A stretch of DNA of 64,000 bases from Frateuria_A sp051900535 (GCF_051900535.1 NZ_JBHZGI010000002.1:434001-498000), one strand, 5' to 3'. Shown: positions 35,604 to 44,681, numbered from the stretch's first letter. A program made the numbers and translations. The notes: generated by a model not told the origin, from the sequence alone.

Positions 35604-36056
35604 TCAGGCCAGTTCCAGCTCCACCCGGGTGACCATCAGGCCCCTTTCGCGCAACATGCCGTTCAAGGCGCGCTTGAGGCTGCTGCCCAGCGCACGCTGG
35701 TCGGCGGGACCGGGTTCGGGCTCGCCATGCAGGGCCTCCAGCGCGCTTTTTCGGATCAGTTGTGCCGCCTGCTCGATCACCGGATCGACCCGCTCCGGCT
35801 CCAAGACCTGCCAGTAGACGCGGCCGCGGACGCCACGGGCATCGGCGAGCGCATCCTGGAACTGCAGGATCTGGCCGGTCAGGTCGATGCGGTGCCCGGC
35901 CCGGTCCAGGCCCGGCCACAGCAGGTGCAGGCCCGGTTCGAGCAGGCGCGGTGGGTGACCGCGGCGGTGGACGACCTGCACGTGGCCCGTCGGCACCCGG
36001 CGCAGCACGGCCAGCAGCAGGCAGACAAGGGCGATGGAAACCAGGAGCGCGAACAT
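35604..36056 (-). CDS. Minimal SPFH/Band 7-like membrane protein
   Basis: A 150-residue protein: one N-terminal transmembrane helix (about 3-18, ALLVSIALVCLLLAVL) and a short SPFH-like domain (VPTGHVQVVHRRGHPPRLLE, GLHLLWPGLDRAG, then a helical end LKRALNGMLRERGLMVTRVE). The family is normally 250 residues or more and has a coiled-coil that drives oligomer formation; here that part is missing. It is either a minimal relative of slipins or an unrelated protein with the same start. It lies upstream of rsmG on the same strand. Confidence 0.65.
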   Translation of the reverse strand: MFALLVSIALVCLLLAVLRRVPTGHVQVVHRRGHPPRLLEPGLHLLWPGLDRAGHRIDLTGQILQFQDALADARGVRGRVYWQVLEPERVDPVIEQAAQLIRKSALEALHGEPEPGPADQRALGSSLKRALNGMLRERGLMVTRVELELA

Positions 36057-36235
36057 GGCGGATGGCCGGTGGGTTGCGGACGACTTGGCAGGGGCCCGAT
36101 GCTAGGGTGGCTCGTGCCAAGCAGGATTAATGGCTTTTTAACTCCTCGCCCAGCACATCGGCTGCCCGCTCCTCCGCTTGAGTGCCGCAACGTGACTGCA
36201 CGCACATTTCTCCCGCTTGCCACCGCCCGGTACCG

Positions 36236-36754
36236 ATGAGCGATCCGGTGATGCTGGTGGTGATGGGCGTGTCCGGCTCGGGCAAAAGCACCATCGCCCG
36301 GCGGCTGGCTGACGCGCTGGGTTACGCGTTTCTGGACGGCGACGACCTGCATCCGCCGGCCAACGTCGTCAAGATGAGCGCAGGCGTGCCGCTGGAGGAC
36401 TCCGACCGAATCCCCTGGCTGGACACGATCGCCGCCTGGATGAAGCGGCAGTTGGTGGCCGGTCGCAGCGCGGTGGTGGCCTGCTCCGCACTCAAGCGGA
36501 CCTACCGCGATCGCTTGCGGCAGGCCGGGCCAGCGGTGCGGTTCATCTACCTGGACGTCGATCACGACGAGCTGGCGCGGCGCATGCGCGGGCGCGAACA
36601 CTTCATGCCGCTGGCGTTGCTCGGCAGCCAGCTCGCCACGCTGGAGCAACCGGGGAGCGACGAGGGGGCACTGTGGGTCGACGCCAACGGCACGATCGAG
36701 GCGACGGTGGCACGGGCGCTCGATGGCCTGGCGCAACAAGCCCTGCCGCCGTAG
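36236..36754 (+). CDS. gntK: Gluconokinase
   Basis: A 172-residue P-loop kinase: GVSGSGKST (11-19), the gluconate-site run FLDGDDLHPPANVVKMSAG, and CSALKRTYRDRLR. It phosphorylates D-gluconate to 6-phosphogluconate for the Entner-Doudoroff or pentose phosphate pathway. The length is normal for the family. It is monocistronic; no gluconate transporter or GntR regulator is adjacent. Confidence 0.95.
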   Translation: MSDPVMLVVMGVSGSGKSTIARRLADALGYAFLDGDDLHPPANVVKMSAGVPLEDSDRIPWLDTIAAWMKRQLVAGRSAVVACSALKRTYRDRLRQAGPAVRFIYLDVDHDELARRMRGREHFMPLALLGSQLATLEQPGSDEGALWVDANGTIEATVARALDGLAQQALPP

Positions 36755-36764
36755 CGCCCGAAAG

Positions 36765-36810
36765 GGTGGGCTTCAGCCCACCGGCTCTCCTGCACGACAA
36801 GCCGGTGGGC
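36765..36810. repeat. REP-like repeat GGTGGGCTTCAGCCCACC with partner arm
   Basis: GGTGGGCTTCAGCCCACC (36765-36782) is a perfect-arm palindrome; AGCCGGTGGGC (36800-36810) repeats part of it in inverted order. It lies between the convergent gluconokinase and pirin genes. Confidence 0.7.
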
Positions 36811-36817
36811 AGCGACC

Positions 36818-37651
36818 TCAGAACCGACCGGCGCGAAAGTCGGCAATGGCTTCCTGGATCTGTGCTGGCGTGTTCATCACGAACGGCCCGTAGCGCGCGA
36901 CGGTTTCATTGAGCGGGCGCCCGGCGACCACCAGCAGCCGGGCGGCGCTGGTGCCGGCGCCCAGGGTCAGGCGGTCGCCCTCCGAAAGCACCGCCAGCTC
37001 GCCGCGCGAGAGCGGCTCGCCGCCGACCTCGGCCGACTCGCCCTCGAACACGTAGGCGAAGGCGTGGTGCGCCTCGGGCAGGTCCAGTTCGAAGCGCGCG
37101 CCGGCGGCCAGCGTGATGTCCAGGTACAGCGGGTCGGTGGCAATGCCCTGCACCGGGCCGACCGCCTCGCCCAGCCGCCCGGCGATCACCCGCGCCTGCA
37201 CGCCCGGCGCCGGTTCGACGCGGGCGATGCGCTCGGGCGCGATGTCCTGGTAGCGCGGCGCGGTCATCTTGTCGGCGGCGGGCAGGTTCACCCACAGCTG
37301 GAAGCCCCACATCAGGCCGTTCTCCTGCTGCGGCATTTCCGAATGCAGGATGCCGCGGCCGGCGGTCATCCACTGCACGCTGCCGGGACCGAGGTCGCCC
37401 TGGTTGCCGTGGTTGTCGCCGTGGCGCATGTGCCCGGCCAGCATGTAGGTGACCGTCTCGAAGCCGCGGTGGGGGTGCTCGGGGAAGCCGGCAAGGTAGT
37501 CGCCGGCCCGGTCCGAGCGGAACTCGTCCAGCAGCAGGAACGGATCGAGCATGTCCAGGTTGGGCTGGCCGATGATGCGCTTGAGCTTCACCCCGGCGCC
37601 GTCGTTGGTGTCGATGCCGCGCACGCGGCGGCTGATGGTGCGTTGGCTCAT
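36818..37651 (-). CDS. Pirin family protein
   Basis: A 277-residue double cupin. The N-terminal cupin keeps the metal ligands His59, His61 (PEHPHRGFE), His103 and Glu105 (GILHSEMPQ). Bacterial pirins with this set, such as YhhW, act as quercetin 2,3-dioxygenases in vitro; the role in vivo is unclear, and redox or metabolic control has been proposed. A good GGAGG site precedes the ATG. It is in line with the DUF4336 gene upstream but 111 bp away. Confidence 0.92.
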   Translation of the reverse strand: MSQRTISRRVRGIDTNDGAGVKLKRIIGQPNLDMLDPFLLLDEFRSDRAGDYLAGFPEHPHRGFETVTYMLAGHMRHGDNHGNQGDLGPGSVQWMTAGRGILHSEMPQQENGLMWGFQLWVNLPAADKMTAPRYQDIAPERIARVEPAPGVQARVIAGRLGEAVGPVQGIATDPLYLDITLAAGARFELDLPEAHHAFAYVFEGESAEVGGEPLSRGELAVLSEGDRLTLGAGTSAARLLVVAGRPLNETVARYGPFVMNTPAQIQEAIADFRAGRF

Positions 37652-37762
37652 GGGAACGCCTCCGGCGTGGAAGGATGTCCACGAGCATGGGGCCGGCGGC
37701 GATCGCGGCCAAGCGTGGCGGCGTGAACGGATTGTTCGCCGGGAGCGTCTTGCAGGTGGCCC

Positions 37763-38521
37763 CTACAAAGGGCTCAGCCAGGCGAAAGCACGGCGCAGCT
37801 CGGCCTCGCCGTGCTCCATGAAGCAGCGCCCGTGCGCCAGCACGATCCGCTGCGGCCGCCAGCCCAGCATGCGCTCGATGCAGGCGCGCGCTTCGGCCTT
37901 GTGGCCCAGATAGGTCAGGCGCATGTCCAGCGGCATCTTTCCGTCGGGCGCCAGCACGCCGCCGAGCCGGGCGATCCAGCGCATCGGCGTGGCGAGGCGG
38001 TCGGCTTCGAAGTTCTCGATCAGGTCGGCAAGGATCAGCGTGGCGCTCGGCCGATGCAGGAACACGACCTCCTCGATGGCGCGGCTGCCCTTGAAACGCA
38101 GCTGGTCGAGCGTGCCGGCCCAGGCCGGCGGCGCGGCGTCCTCCAGCTCCGCGTCGAAATGCACCTCGATGCGCTGGCCCGCGGCGCGCTCGCGCACGCC
38201 TGGCGAGGCCCATGCGATCGCCTGCGGGTAGCGCAGTTTCCAGGCGGCGATGTGCGCGTAATGCAGCTTGTTCGGCGAGACCAGGTGGCGCACCGGGCCG
38301 AGCGCGTCGACGGCCTCGAACAGCGCCGCGTCCGGCGCAACCGGCGAGTGGCACCACAGCGCGCCATCGGGCAGGCGCGCCAGGGTCATGCGGGTCGGAA
38401 ACGGCGCGCTGGTGCCCAGCGGCGCGGCCATGCGCACGATCGGGCCGTCGACGATCCACAGTCCGGGCGCGATGGGCTTGAGCGTGTTGATCGGTTCGTA
38501 AAGCGCCGTATCCCTGGCCAT
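37763..38521 (-). CDS. DUF4336 domain-containing protein
   Basis: A 252-residue cytoplasmic protein matching the DUF4336 family (YEPINTLKPIAPGLWIVDGP; PDGALWCHSPV; SPNKLHYAHIAAWK; ILADLIENFE; IVLAHGRCF). The family looks like a degenerate metallo-beta-lactamase fold: histidines occur at HSPV and AHGR, but the HxHxDH cluster is absent. Its function is unknown. It is followed by the pirin gene on the same strand. Confidence 0.85.
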   Translation of the reverse strand: MARDTALYEPINTLKPIAPGLWIVDGPIVRMAAPLGTSAPFPTRMTLARLPDGALWCHSPVAPDAALFEAVDALGPVRHLVSPNKLHYAHIAAWKLRYPQAIAWASPGVRERAAGQRIEVHFDAELEDAAPPAWAGTLDQLRFKGSRAIEEVVFLHRPSATLILADLIENFEADRLATPMRWIARLGGVLAPDGKMPLDMRLTYLGHKAEARACIERMLGWRPQRIVLAHGRCFMEHGEAELRRAFAWLSPL

Positions 38522-38575
38522 GCCTCGGTCCCTTGCCGGAATCCTACGAAGAAGCGCGCTGCGGGCCTGGCCGGT

Positions 38576-39259
38576 TCAATGCACCCAGTGTCCGCTGCGC
38601 TGGCGCGGCGGCGGCGGCGCATCCTCGCCGGGCGGCGCGGGAGCGCGGGTGAGCGCGGCCAGCTCCTCTTCGGTGGCCGGATGCTCGTGCCAGTAGTGGT
38701 CGACCGCACCGAGCACCGGCGCCACCTGCGCCAGGCATTCGTCGTATTCCTCGTCGCTTAGCTTTTCGAACTCCGCCTCGGCCGAAAGGATGCCCTCGTC
38801 CACCGCCAGCGCCATCACGGGCCCGAGCATTTCCATCAGCTGCGGATCCTCGGCCAGGCGCTTCTCCCACAACGTGGCGCGCAGGTCGATGCCGCGGCTG
38901 AAGCCTTCGCACCAGCCGGCGGCGGAGAGCACCGGGCCGGTGTCGGTGTCGACTTCGCCCAGGATCGGCTCGTAGGCATCCACGTCCAGTTCGACGCGGA
39001 TCGAATCGTTCAACTTGGCCAGCAGTTCGAGCACGCGGTTGCCCTCGGCCTCGTCGGCAAAGGCATCGTGCAGAACCTCGGGCAGCCATTCGTCGGGCAG
39101 CACCTCGAGCGGGCCGACGGCGATCGCCGAGAGCATGCCGTGCACGCCGTCGAGCAGCAGGCGGCCTTCGTCCGCATGGCCGCGCAGGTAGCGGTCAAGT
39201 TCGTCCAGTTCCTCGTCGGTGAGGGAGCTGGGCCATTCTTCAGGCGGAGTGCTGTTCAT
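38576..39259 (-). CDS. UPF0149/YecA family protein
   Basis: A 227-residue acidic protein. LTDEELDELDRYL, HGMLSAIAVGPLEVLPDEWL and GWCEGFSRGIDL are UPF0149 hallmarks. Unlike E. coli YecA it lacks the C-terminal SEC-C zinc motif and ends in a proline-rich tail. The function is unknown. It starts 6 bp after the xth stop codon, so it is co-transcribed with the exonuclease III gene. A GAGGAA ribosome binding site precedes the ATG. Confidence 0.88.
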   Translation of the reverse strand: MNSTPPEEWPSSLTDEELDELDRYLRGHADEGRLLLDGVHGMLSAIAVGPLEVLPDEWLPEVLHDAFADEAEGNRVLELLAKLNDSIRVELDVDAYEPILGEVDTDTGPVLSAAGWCEGFSRGIDLRATLWEKRLAEDPQLMEMLGPVMALAVDEGILSAEAEFEKLSDEEYDECLAQVAPVLGAVDHYWHEHPATEEELAALTRAPAPPGEDAPPPPRQRSGHWVH

Positions 39260-39265
39260 CGTTCC

Positions 39266-40036
39266 TCAGATATCCAGATCGAGCGTCACCGGGGTGTGAT
39301 CGGAAGGGCGTTCCCACTTGCGCGGCACGCGGTCGATGCCGGCCGCGCGCGCGGTGCCTTTCAACGCATCGCCGAGCAGGATCAGGTCGATGCGCAAGCC
39401 CAGGTTGCGGCGGAAGGCGGCCTGTCGGTAGTCCCACCAACTGTGGTGGCCGGCGTCCTGTTCGAACAGGCGGAAGCTGTCATGCAAGCCCAGGCCCGTG
39501 ATCGCGCCGAGCGCCTCGCGCTCGGGCACCGAGCACAGCACCGAGTCGCGCCAGGCGACCGGGTCGTGCACGTCGCGGTCGTCCGGCGCGATGTTGAAGT
39601 CGCCCAGCACGACCAGGTTCGGATGGCGCTCGTGTTCGCGCGCGATGAATTCGCGCACCTTCGCCAGCCAGTCGAGCTTGTAGGCGTACTTCGGATCGCC
39701 CACCGCCTTGCCGTTGACCACGTACAGGTCGATCACGCGCAGCTCGCCGATGGTGGCGGCCAGGATGCGTCGCTGCGGATCGTCCAGGTCCGGGATGTCG
39801 GTCACGACATCGGTGGGCGCTTGCCCACGGGCGAGGATCGCCACGCCGTTGTAGGTCTTCTGCCCGGAGAACACCGCGCGGTAGCCGGCCGCGGCCAGCT
39901 CGTCGACCGGGAACTTCGCGTCCTCCAGCTTGGTTTCCTGCAGCGCCACGACGTCCGGCTGCGCCTCGGCCATCCACTGGGTCAGCTGCGGCAGGCGCAC
40001 CTTCAGCGAGTTCACGTTCCAGGAGGCGATCTTCAT
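39266..40036 (-). CDS. xth: Exodeoxyribonuclease III (AP endonuclease)
   Basis: A 256-residue exonuclease/endonuclease/phosphatase-fold enzyme. Key motifs: WNVNSLKVRLPQL, LQETKLED (metal-binding Glu34 region), GDFNIAPDDRD, LRIDLILLGDAL and SDHTPVTLDL with the catalytic His. It cuts abasic sites and removes 3' blocks in base-excision repair. A TACAAT hexamer ends 6 bp before the ATG and there is no ribosome binding site, pointing to a leaderless transcript. Confidence 0.95.
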   Translation of the reverse strand: MKIASWNVNSLKVRLPQLTQWMAEAQPDVVALQETKLEDAKFPVDELAAAGYRAVFSGQKTYNGVAILARGQAPTDVVTDIPDLDDPQRRILAATIGELRVIDLYVVNGKAVGDPKYAYKLDWLAKVREFIAREHERHPNLVVLGDFNIAPDDRDVHDPVAWRDSVLCSVPEREALGAITGLGLHDSFRLFEQDAGHHSWWDYRQAAFRRNLGLRIDLILLGDALKGTARAAGIDRVPRKWERPSDHTPVTLDLDI

Positions 40037-40042
40037 CGGCGC

Positions 40043-40048
40043 ATTGTA
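40043..40048 (-). promoter_or_regulatory. -10 hexamer TACAAT of xth, probable leaderless start
   Basis: On the minus strand TACAAT ends 6 bp before the start codon at 40036. Confidence 0.45.
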
Positions 40049-40067
40049 GGCGAAGCGCCGGGCAGGG

Positions 40068-41429
40068 CTATCGGCGCGCGGCCGCCTTGCGCTGATGGCG
40101 CGCGATGCGCCGGCGGCGCCAGGCCAGCAACGGCTGCGCGCTGAAGCCGTGCACGACCACGCTCAGGGTGATGGTGGTCAACACCACGCCTGCGACCAGT
40201 CGCGCGGCCTGGCCGTCCAGGCCATGCGTCAGTGCATAGGCCAGGTAGTTCAGCCCGCCGATGCCGCGGATGCCCAGCCAGCCGAGCAACAGCCGGCGAC
40301 GCCAGTTGAGTCCCATGCCGATGGTGGTGACCCAGGTGGCGAGCGGCCGGATGAGCAGGAACAACACGCCGGCGAGCAGCACCGCCTGCGGCTCCCAATG
40401 CCGGGCCAGCGCGATACCGAGCAGCAACACCAGCAACGGTCCCAGCAAGTGCTCCATCACGCCGCCGAAGGTGAGCGCCTCGGCGACCACGTGGCCGACC
40501 GCCTCAACCGGCTCGTCGCGGTCCGGTCCGCCGGCCAGCGCGGGGCGCACGACGAACTCCGCCGGCGGCGTGCGGGTCATGTCGCGCGCCTGTGGCACGC
40601 TCGGGTGGGGATGCTCCTGCATCACGCCGATTTCGAGCTTGCGCATGCCCACGCCGGCGGCGAACACCGCCAGGAAGCCGAGCGCGCCGATGGCTTCGGC
40701 GGCGGCATAGGTCACGGCGATCAACCCGGCGGTGAGCAACGCCCCGGGGCCCGGGTCGCGCGCCATGGTCACCAGGTGCGTGCTGACTTTGCCGACCAGC
40801 CAGCCGGCGCCAAAGCCGACCGCGATGCCTGCGCCCACGCCCCACAGCAGTTCGACCAGCGCCCAATGGCCGAGCGCATCCCATGACAACGCGCCATGCA
40901 GCCAGGCCAGCCCGAGCAGCAAAAACGGCATCGCGCTGCCGTCGTTCATGCCGGCCTCGCCCGACAGGGCGAAGCGCAGGCCGTCATGGTCGGCTGCGCT
41001 GTCGACCGCCAGCGTGCTCGCCAGCACCGGATCGGTCGGCGCCAGCATCGCTGCCAGCAACAGCGCCAGCGGCCAGTCGAGCCCCAGCAACGCATGCGCC
41101 GCCAGCGCGGTGCCGCCGATGGACAGCGCCATCCCGGGGAACGCCAGCCGGCGTGCCACCTGCCATGGCCGCGCGCGCCAGGGCACGCGCAGCTTCAAGC
41201 CACCGGAGAACAGCGAGATGATCAGCGCCACTTCGGTCAACCGCAGCAACCAGCGCCCGTCGACCAGGAAGTCGATGTCCAGCAGGTGCAGTCCCCAGGG
41301 ACCGATCGCTACGCCGACGGCCAGGTACAGCGCGAATTGCGAGAGCGGCAGCGGGCGGATCCAGCCGGCAGCCAGCGACATGCCCAGCAACAGCACGCCG
41401 GCGGCAGCCATCCAACCCAGAAAGCCCAT
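40068..41429 (-). CDS. CPA1/NhaP-type cation:proton antiporter
   Basis: A 453-residue membrane protein with about 12 transmembrane segments. Conserved points are AAMLAPTDPVLAS in the first core helix pair and SGEAGMNDGSAMPFLLLGL, which corresponds to the ion-binding Asn-Asp region of NhaP antiporters. It exchanges Na+ or K+ for H+ in pH and salt homeostasis. An acidic/His-rich loop (MQEHPHPSVPQARD) near residue 270 and a basic C-terminus are unusual extras. It lies 31 bp upstream of xth on the same strand, but xth has its own promoter. Confidence 0.9.
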   Translation of the reverse strand: MGFLGWMAAAGVLLLGMSLAAGWIRPLPLSQFALYLAVGVAIGPWGLHLLDIDFLVDGRWLLRLTEVALIISLFSGGLKLRVPWRARPWQVARRLAFPGMALSIGGTALAAHALLGLDWPLALLLAAMLAPTDPVLASTLAVDSAADHDGLRFALSGEAGMNDGSAMPFLLLGLAWLHGALSWDALGHWALVELLWGVGAGIAVGFGAGWLVGKVSTHLVTMARDPGPGALLTAGLIAVTYAAAEAIGALGFLAVFAAGVGMRKLEIGVMQEHPHPSVPQARDMTRTPPAEFVVRPALAGGPDRDEPVEAVGHVVAEALTFGGVMEHLLGPLLVLLLGIALARHWEPQAVLLAGVLFLLIRPLATWVTTIGMGLNWRRRLLLGWLGIRGIGGLNYLAYALTHGLDGQAARLVAGVVLTTITLSVVVHGFSAQPLLAWRRRRIARHQRKAAARR

Positions 41430-41509
41430 TCCGGTTTCCTTCTGCGGAGCCCGCCCCTAGGGTCGCGGGCGGGGCATTCACAGGGGATGAAGCGCGCGGG
41501 CGCCTTCGA

Positions 41510-43567
41510 TCAGGTCAAGCCGTGGCTGCGCAGCAGCGCCTCCGGCTCGGGCTTGCGGCCGCGGAAAGCGACGAAGCTTTCCAGCGCGGGGCGGCTGGCG
41601 CCGACGGCGAGGACTTCGCGGCGGAAGCGCTCGCCGGTGGCGCGGTCGATCACGCTGCCGCCGTGTTCGGTGAGTGCCTCGAACGCGCCGAAAGCATCGG
41701 CCGAGAGCAGCTCGGCCCACAGGTAGCTGTAGTAGCCGGCCGCGTAGCCGCCCGAGAAGATGTGCGTGAAGGCATGCGGGAAGCGCTGCCAGGCCGGCGG
41801 ATGCAGCACCGCGACCTGATGGCGCACTTCCTCCAGCACCTCCATCGTGCGCGCGCCGCGCGCCGGGTCGTATTCCAGGTGCAAGAGGAAATCGAACAGC
41901 GCGAACTCCAGCTGGCGCACCAGGAACAGGCCGGCGTGGTAGTGCCGCGCGGCGAGCATGCGCTCGTAGAGCTCCCCCGGCAGCGCCTCGCCGGTCTGCC
42001 AGTGGCGCGCGAACATGTCCAGCGCCTCGCGGTTCCAGCCGAAGTTCTCCATGAACTGGCTGGGCAACTCGACCGCATCCCACTCCACGCCGTCGATACC
42101 GCCGATCGAGGGCAGGGCGATCTCGGTGAGCAAGTGGTGCAAGCCGTGGCCGAACTCGTGGAACAGCGTCAGCACGTCGTCGTGCTTGAGCAGCGCCGGC
42201 TTGCCTTCGGTGGGCGGCGCGAAGTTGCAGGTCAGGAAGGCGATCGGCAACTGGTGCGCGGCGGCATCGTCGAAGCGCGCGCGGCAGACGTCCATCCAGG
42301 CGCCGCCGCGCTTGCCGTTGCGCGCGTAAAGGTCGACGTAGGCGCCGGCAAACACCCGGCCGTCGGCGTCGCGCACGTCGTAGTAGCGCACGTCCGGATG
42401 CCATACGTCGACGTCGTCGCGCGAGCTGAGCGTGATGCCGTAGAGCTTGCCGGTAAGGGCGAACAGTCCGTCGATCACCGCCGGCAGCGGGAAGTAGGGT
42501 TTGAGTTGCTCCTCGTCCAGCGCGTAGCGCTGCTGGCGCAGCTTTTCCGAAACGTAGGCGATGTCCCAGGGTTCCAGATTGTCCAGGTCCAGTTCCGCCT
42601 GGGCCCAGACGCGCAACTCGTCCAGCTCCGCTTGCGCCACCGGCCGCGCGCGCGCGGCCAGGTCATGCAGGAAGTCCAGCACCTCGGCGGGCGAGCCGGC
42701 CATCTTGGTGGCCAGCGACTCCTCCGCGGCGTTGGCGAAGCCGAGCAGCTGCGCAGCCTCGTGGCGCAGCTTCATGATCTCATCGATCCGCTCGCCGTTG
42801 TCGAACTTGCCCGCGTCCGGGCCCTGGTCGGATGCACGGGTCTGGTAGGCCCAGTACACGCGCTCGCGCAGCGAGCGGTTGTCGGCGTAGGTGAGCACGG
42901 CCTGCACGCTGGGCTGCTTGAGGGTGACCAGGAAGCCGTCCAGTTCCTGTTCGGCGGCATAGCGGCGCAGCACCGCGCGCGAGGACTCGGGCAGGCCTTC
43001 GAGATCACGCTCGTCGGTGACGTGTTCCTGCCAGGCCTCGGTGGCGTCGAGCACCGCGTTGGCGAATTCGGTGGACAGGCGCGAGAGCGTCACGCCGATC
43101 TCGCGGTAGCGCGAGCGCGCCGGTTCCTCCAGCGCGACGCCGGAAAGCCTGAAATCGCGCAGCGCGTGCTCGACCAGCGCGCGCTCGGGCCGCGGCAGCG
43201 AGGCGAACGTGGGCGCATCGGCCAACGCCTGCACCGCCGCATACAGCGCGCGGTTCTGGCCCAGCTCGATGGCGTGGTCGGTGAGCTTTTCCTCGGCCGG
43301 CCCGTACACCGCGCGCAACGCCTCGCTGTCGGCGACCGCATGCAGGTGCCCGACCGGCGCCCAGGCGTGCGCCAGACGCTGCTCCAGCCGCTCCTGGGTC
43401 AGCATCACCGTGGCGAAATCCTTCGGCGCCTCCGGTCCGGTCAGCGCGTCGATGCCGGCGCGGTAATCGGCCAGGATGGCGTCGACCGCCGGTTCCACGT
43501 GCTCGGGCTTGATCTGCGAAAAGGCGGGAAGCGGCTGGTCGGCGAGCAACGGGTTGGTCTGGTCCAT
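41510..43567 (-). CDS. prlC: M3 family oligopeptidase A
   Basis: A 685-residue zinc metallopeptidase. The HEFGHGLHH motif (HExxH near residue 470) supplies the zinc ligands, with the third ligand Glu about 25 residues later (WDAVELPSQFMENF). The length and the N-terminus NPLLADQPLPAFSQIKPEHV match oligopeptidase A (PrlC). It degrades free peptides and cleaved signal peptides in the cytoplasm. AAGGAG precedes its ATG. It is divergent from the gamma-carbonic anhydrase gene. Confidence 0.95.
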   Translation of the reverse strand: MDQTNPLLADQPLPAFSQIKPEHVEPAVDAILADYRAGIDALTGPEAPKDFATVMLTQERLEQRLAHAWAPVGHLHAVADSEALRAVYGPAEEKLTDHAIELGQNRALYAAVQALADAPTFASLPRPERALVEHALRDFRLSGVALEEPARSRYREIGVTLSRLSTEFANAVLDATEAWQEHVTDERDLEGLPESSRAVLRRYAAEQELDGFLVTLKQPSVQAVLTYADNRSLRERVYWAYQTRASDQGPDAGKFDNGERIDEIMKLRHEAAQLLGFANAAEESLATKMAGSPAEVLDFLHDLAARARPVAQAELDELRVWAQAELDLDNLEPWDIAYVSEKLRQQRYALDEEQLKPYFPLPAVIDGLFALTGKLYGITLSSRDDVDVWHPDVRYYDVRDADGRVFAGAYVDLYARNGKRGGAWMDVCRARFDDAAAHQLPIAFLTCNFAPPTEGKPALLKHDDVLTLFHEFGHGLHHLLTEIALPSIGGIDGVEWDAVELPSQFMENFGWNREALDMFARHWQTGEALPGELYERMLAARHYHAGLFLVRQLEFALFDFLLHLEYDPARGARTMEVLEEVRHQVAVLHPPAWQRFPHAFTHIFSGGYAAGYYSYLWAELLSADAFGAFEALTEHGGSVIDRATGERFRREVLAVGASRPALESFVAFRGRKPEPEALLRSHGLT

Positions 43568-43649
43568 GAAAGGCTCCTTGGGATCGTTCCAGCGTGGCGA
43601 CCGGACTGGGCGAATTCAAGCCGCGCGGCACCGCCGGTGTGTGCTCACT

Positions 43650-43655
43650 TACAAT
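43650..43655 (+). promoter_or_regulatory. -10 hexamer TACAAT, probable leaderless start
   Basis: TACAAT ends 7 bp before the ATG at 43663 of the gamma-carbonic anhydrase gene; no Shine-Dalgarno. Confidence 0.45.
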
Positions 43656-43662
43656 CGGGCGG

Positions 43663-44193
43663 ATGAACAATCTGCGTATCTACAAGGGCATCGCGCCCAC
43701 CCTGGGCCAGCGCGTGTACGTCGATCCCGCCGCCAGCGTGATCGGCGACGTGGTGTTGGGCGATGACGTATCGGTGTGGCCGGGCGTGGTGCTGCGCGGC
43801 GACGTGCATTACATCCGCGTCGGGGCGCGCACCAACATCCAGGACGGCACCATCGTGCATGTCAGCCATGAAGGCCCCTACGGCCCGGGCTTCCCCTGCC
43901 TGATCGGCGAGGGCGTGACGGTCGGCCACGCCGCGGTGGTGCATGCCTGCACCCTGGAGGACTACTGCCTGATCGGCATGCACGCGACCGTGCTCGACGG
44001 CGCGGTGGTCAGGAAGCACGGCTTCGTCGGCGCCGGCGCGGTGGTCCCGCCGGGCAAGGTCGTGGGCGAGCGCGAACTGTGGCTCGGCAACCCGGCCAAG
44101 TGCGTGCGCGTGCTCAGCGACAGCCAGGTCGAGCAGTTGCACTACTCGGCCGAACACTACATGCGCTTGAAGGACAACTACCTGGCCGGCTGA
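43663..44193 (+). CDS. Gamma-carbonic anhydrase family protein (YrdA-like)
   Basis: A 176-residue left-handed beta-helix protein made of hexapeptide repeats. The three zinc-binding histidines of gamma-carbonic anhydrases are present (His66, His89 and His94 in IVHVSHE and TVGHAAVVHAC). Many YrdA-like members show little or no hydratase activity, so the role is uncertain. Its last 16 bp overlap the end of the next gene, which runs on the other strand. Confidence 0.92.
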   Translation: MNNLRIYKGIAPTLGQRVYVDPAASVIGDVVLGDDVSVWPGVVLRGDVHYIRVGARTNIQDGTIVHVSHEGPYGPGFPCLIGEGVTVGHAAVVHACTLEDYCLIGMHATVLDGAVVRKHGFVGAGAVVPPGKVVGERELWLGNPAKCVRVLSDSQVEQLHYSAEHYMRLKDNYLAG

Positions 44194-44681
44194 GCGGCCT
44201 GTCGCGCCAGTCGTGCCTGCAGGATCGCCGCGCGCGCCTCGTGCCGGCGCACTTCCAGGTGGCGCTGCGCGGTGAGTTTGCCTGCCAGCAGCGCCAGCAG
44301 GTAGTTGTCGGCATCGAAGTCGCGCAGCAGGCGCAATTCGCGCTCGGCCTCGTCCAGCTCGCCACGGTCGATCGTCTGCTCGACGACCTTCGTGGCCGCG
44401 GGAAACAGCCGCTGCAGGGCCTCGCGGGTCGCCGCATCCTCCGGCTCCAGGCCAAGCACGCTCAAGTAGAACTCGTAGGCGTTGCTGCCGGCCGGGGCCA
44501 GCAGATGGTGTTCACGCTCGGCGGTCTGCGCCAGCGCCAGCAGGATGCCGCGACCGCTCGCGTCGTCGTCGGACAGGGGACGGACCGGTGGGTGCCGGAG
44601 CAGGCCCAACGCGCCCGGCAGCAGGAGCAGGGCGCCGACGGCCAGCCAGGAGCGGCGGACGGGCGCGAAGGAAACGGACAT
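44178..44681 (-). CDS. Membrane-anchored protein with a TonB-associated helical repeat-like region
   Basis: A 167-residue protein with one N-terminal transmembrane anchor (about 11-28) and a periplasmic helical domain. The run GSNAYEFYLSVLGLEPEDAA, then ALQRLFPAA and LLALLAGKL, resembles the helical spacer of some Xanthomonadales TonB-family proteins as I remember them, but the TonB C-terminal domain is absent. It could be a truncated energy transducer or a separate helper. Its 3' end overlaps the carbonic anhydrase gene by 16 bp tail-to-tail. Downstream of its start, 44682-44913 holds no recognisable element except a short CGCTCCTA repeat remnant near 44878. Confidence 0.6.
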   Translation of the reverse strand: MSVSFAPVRRSWLAVGALLLLPGALGLLRHPPVRPLSDDDASGRGILLALAQTAEREHHLLAPAGSNAYEFYLSVLGLEPEDAATREALQRLFPAATKVVEQTIDRGELDEAERELRLLRDFDADNYLLALLAGKLTAQRHLEVRRHEARAAILQARLARQAAQPAR

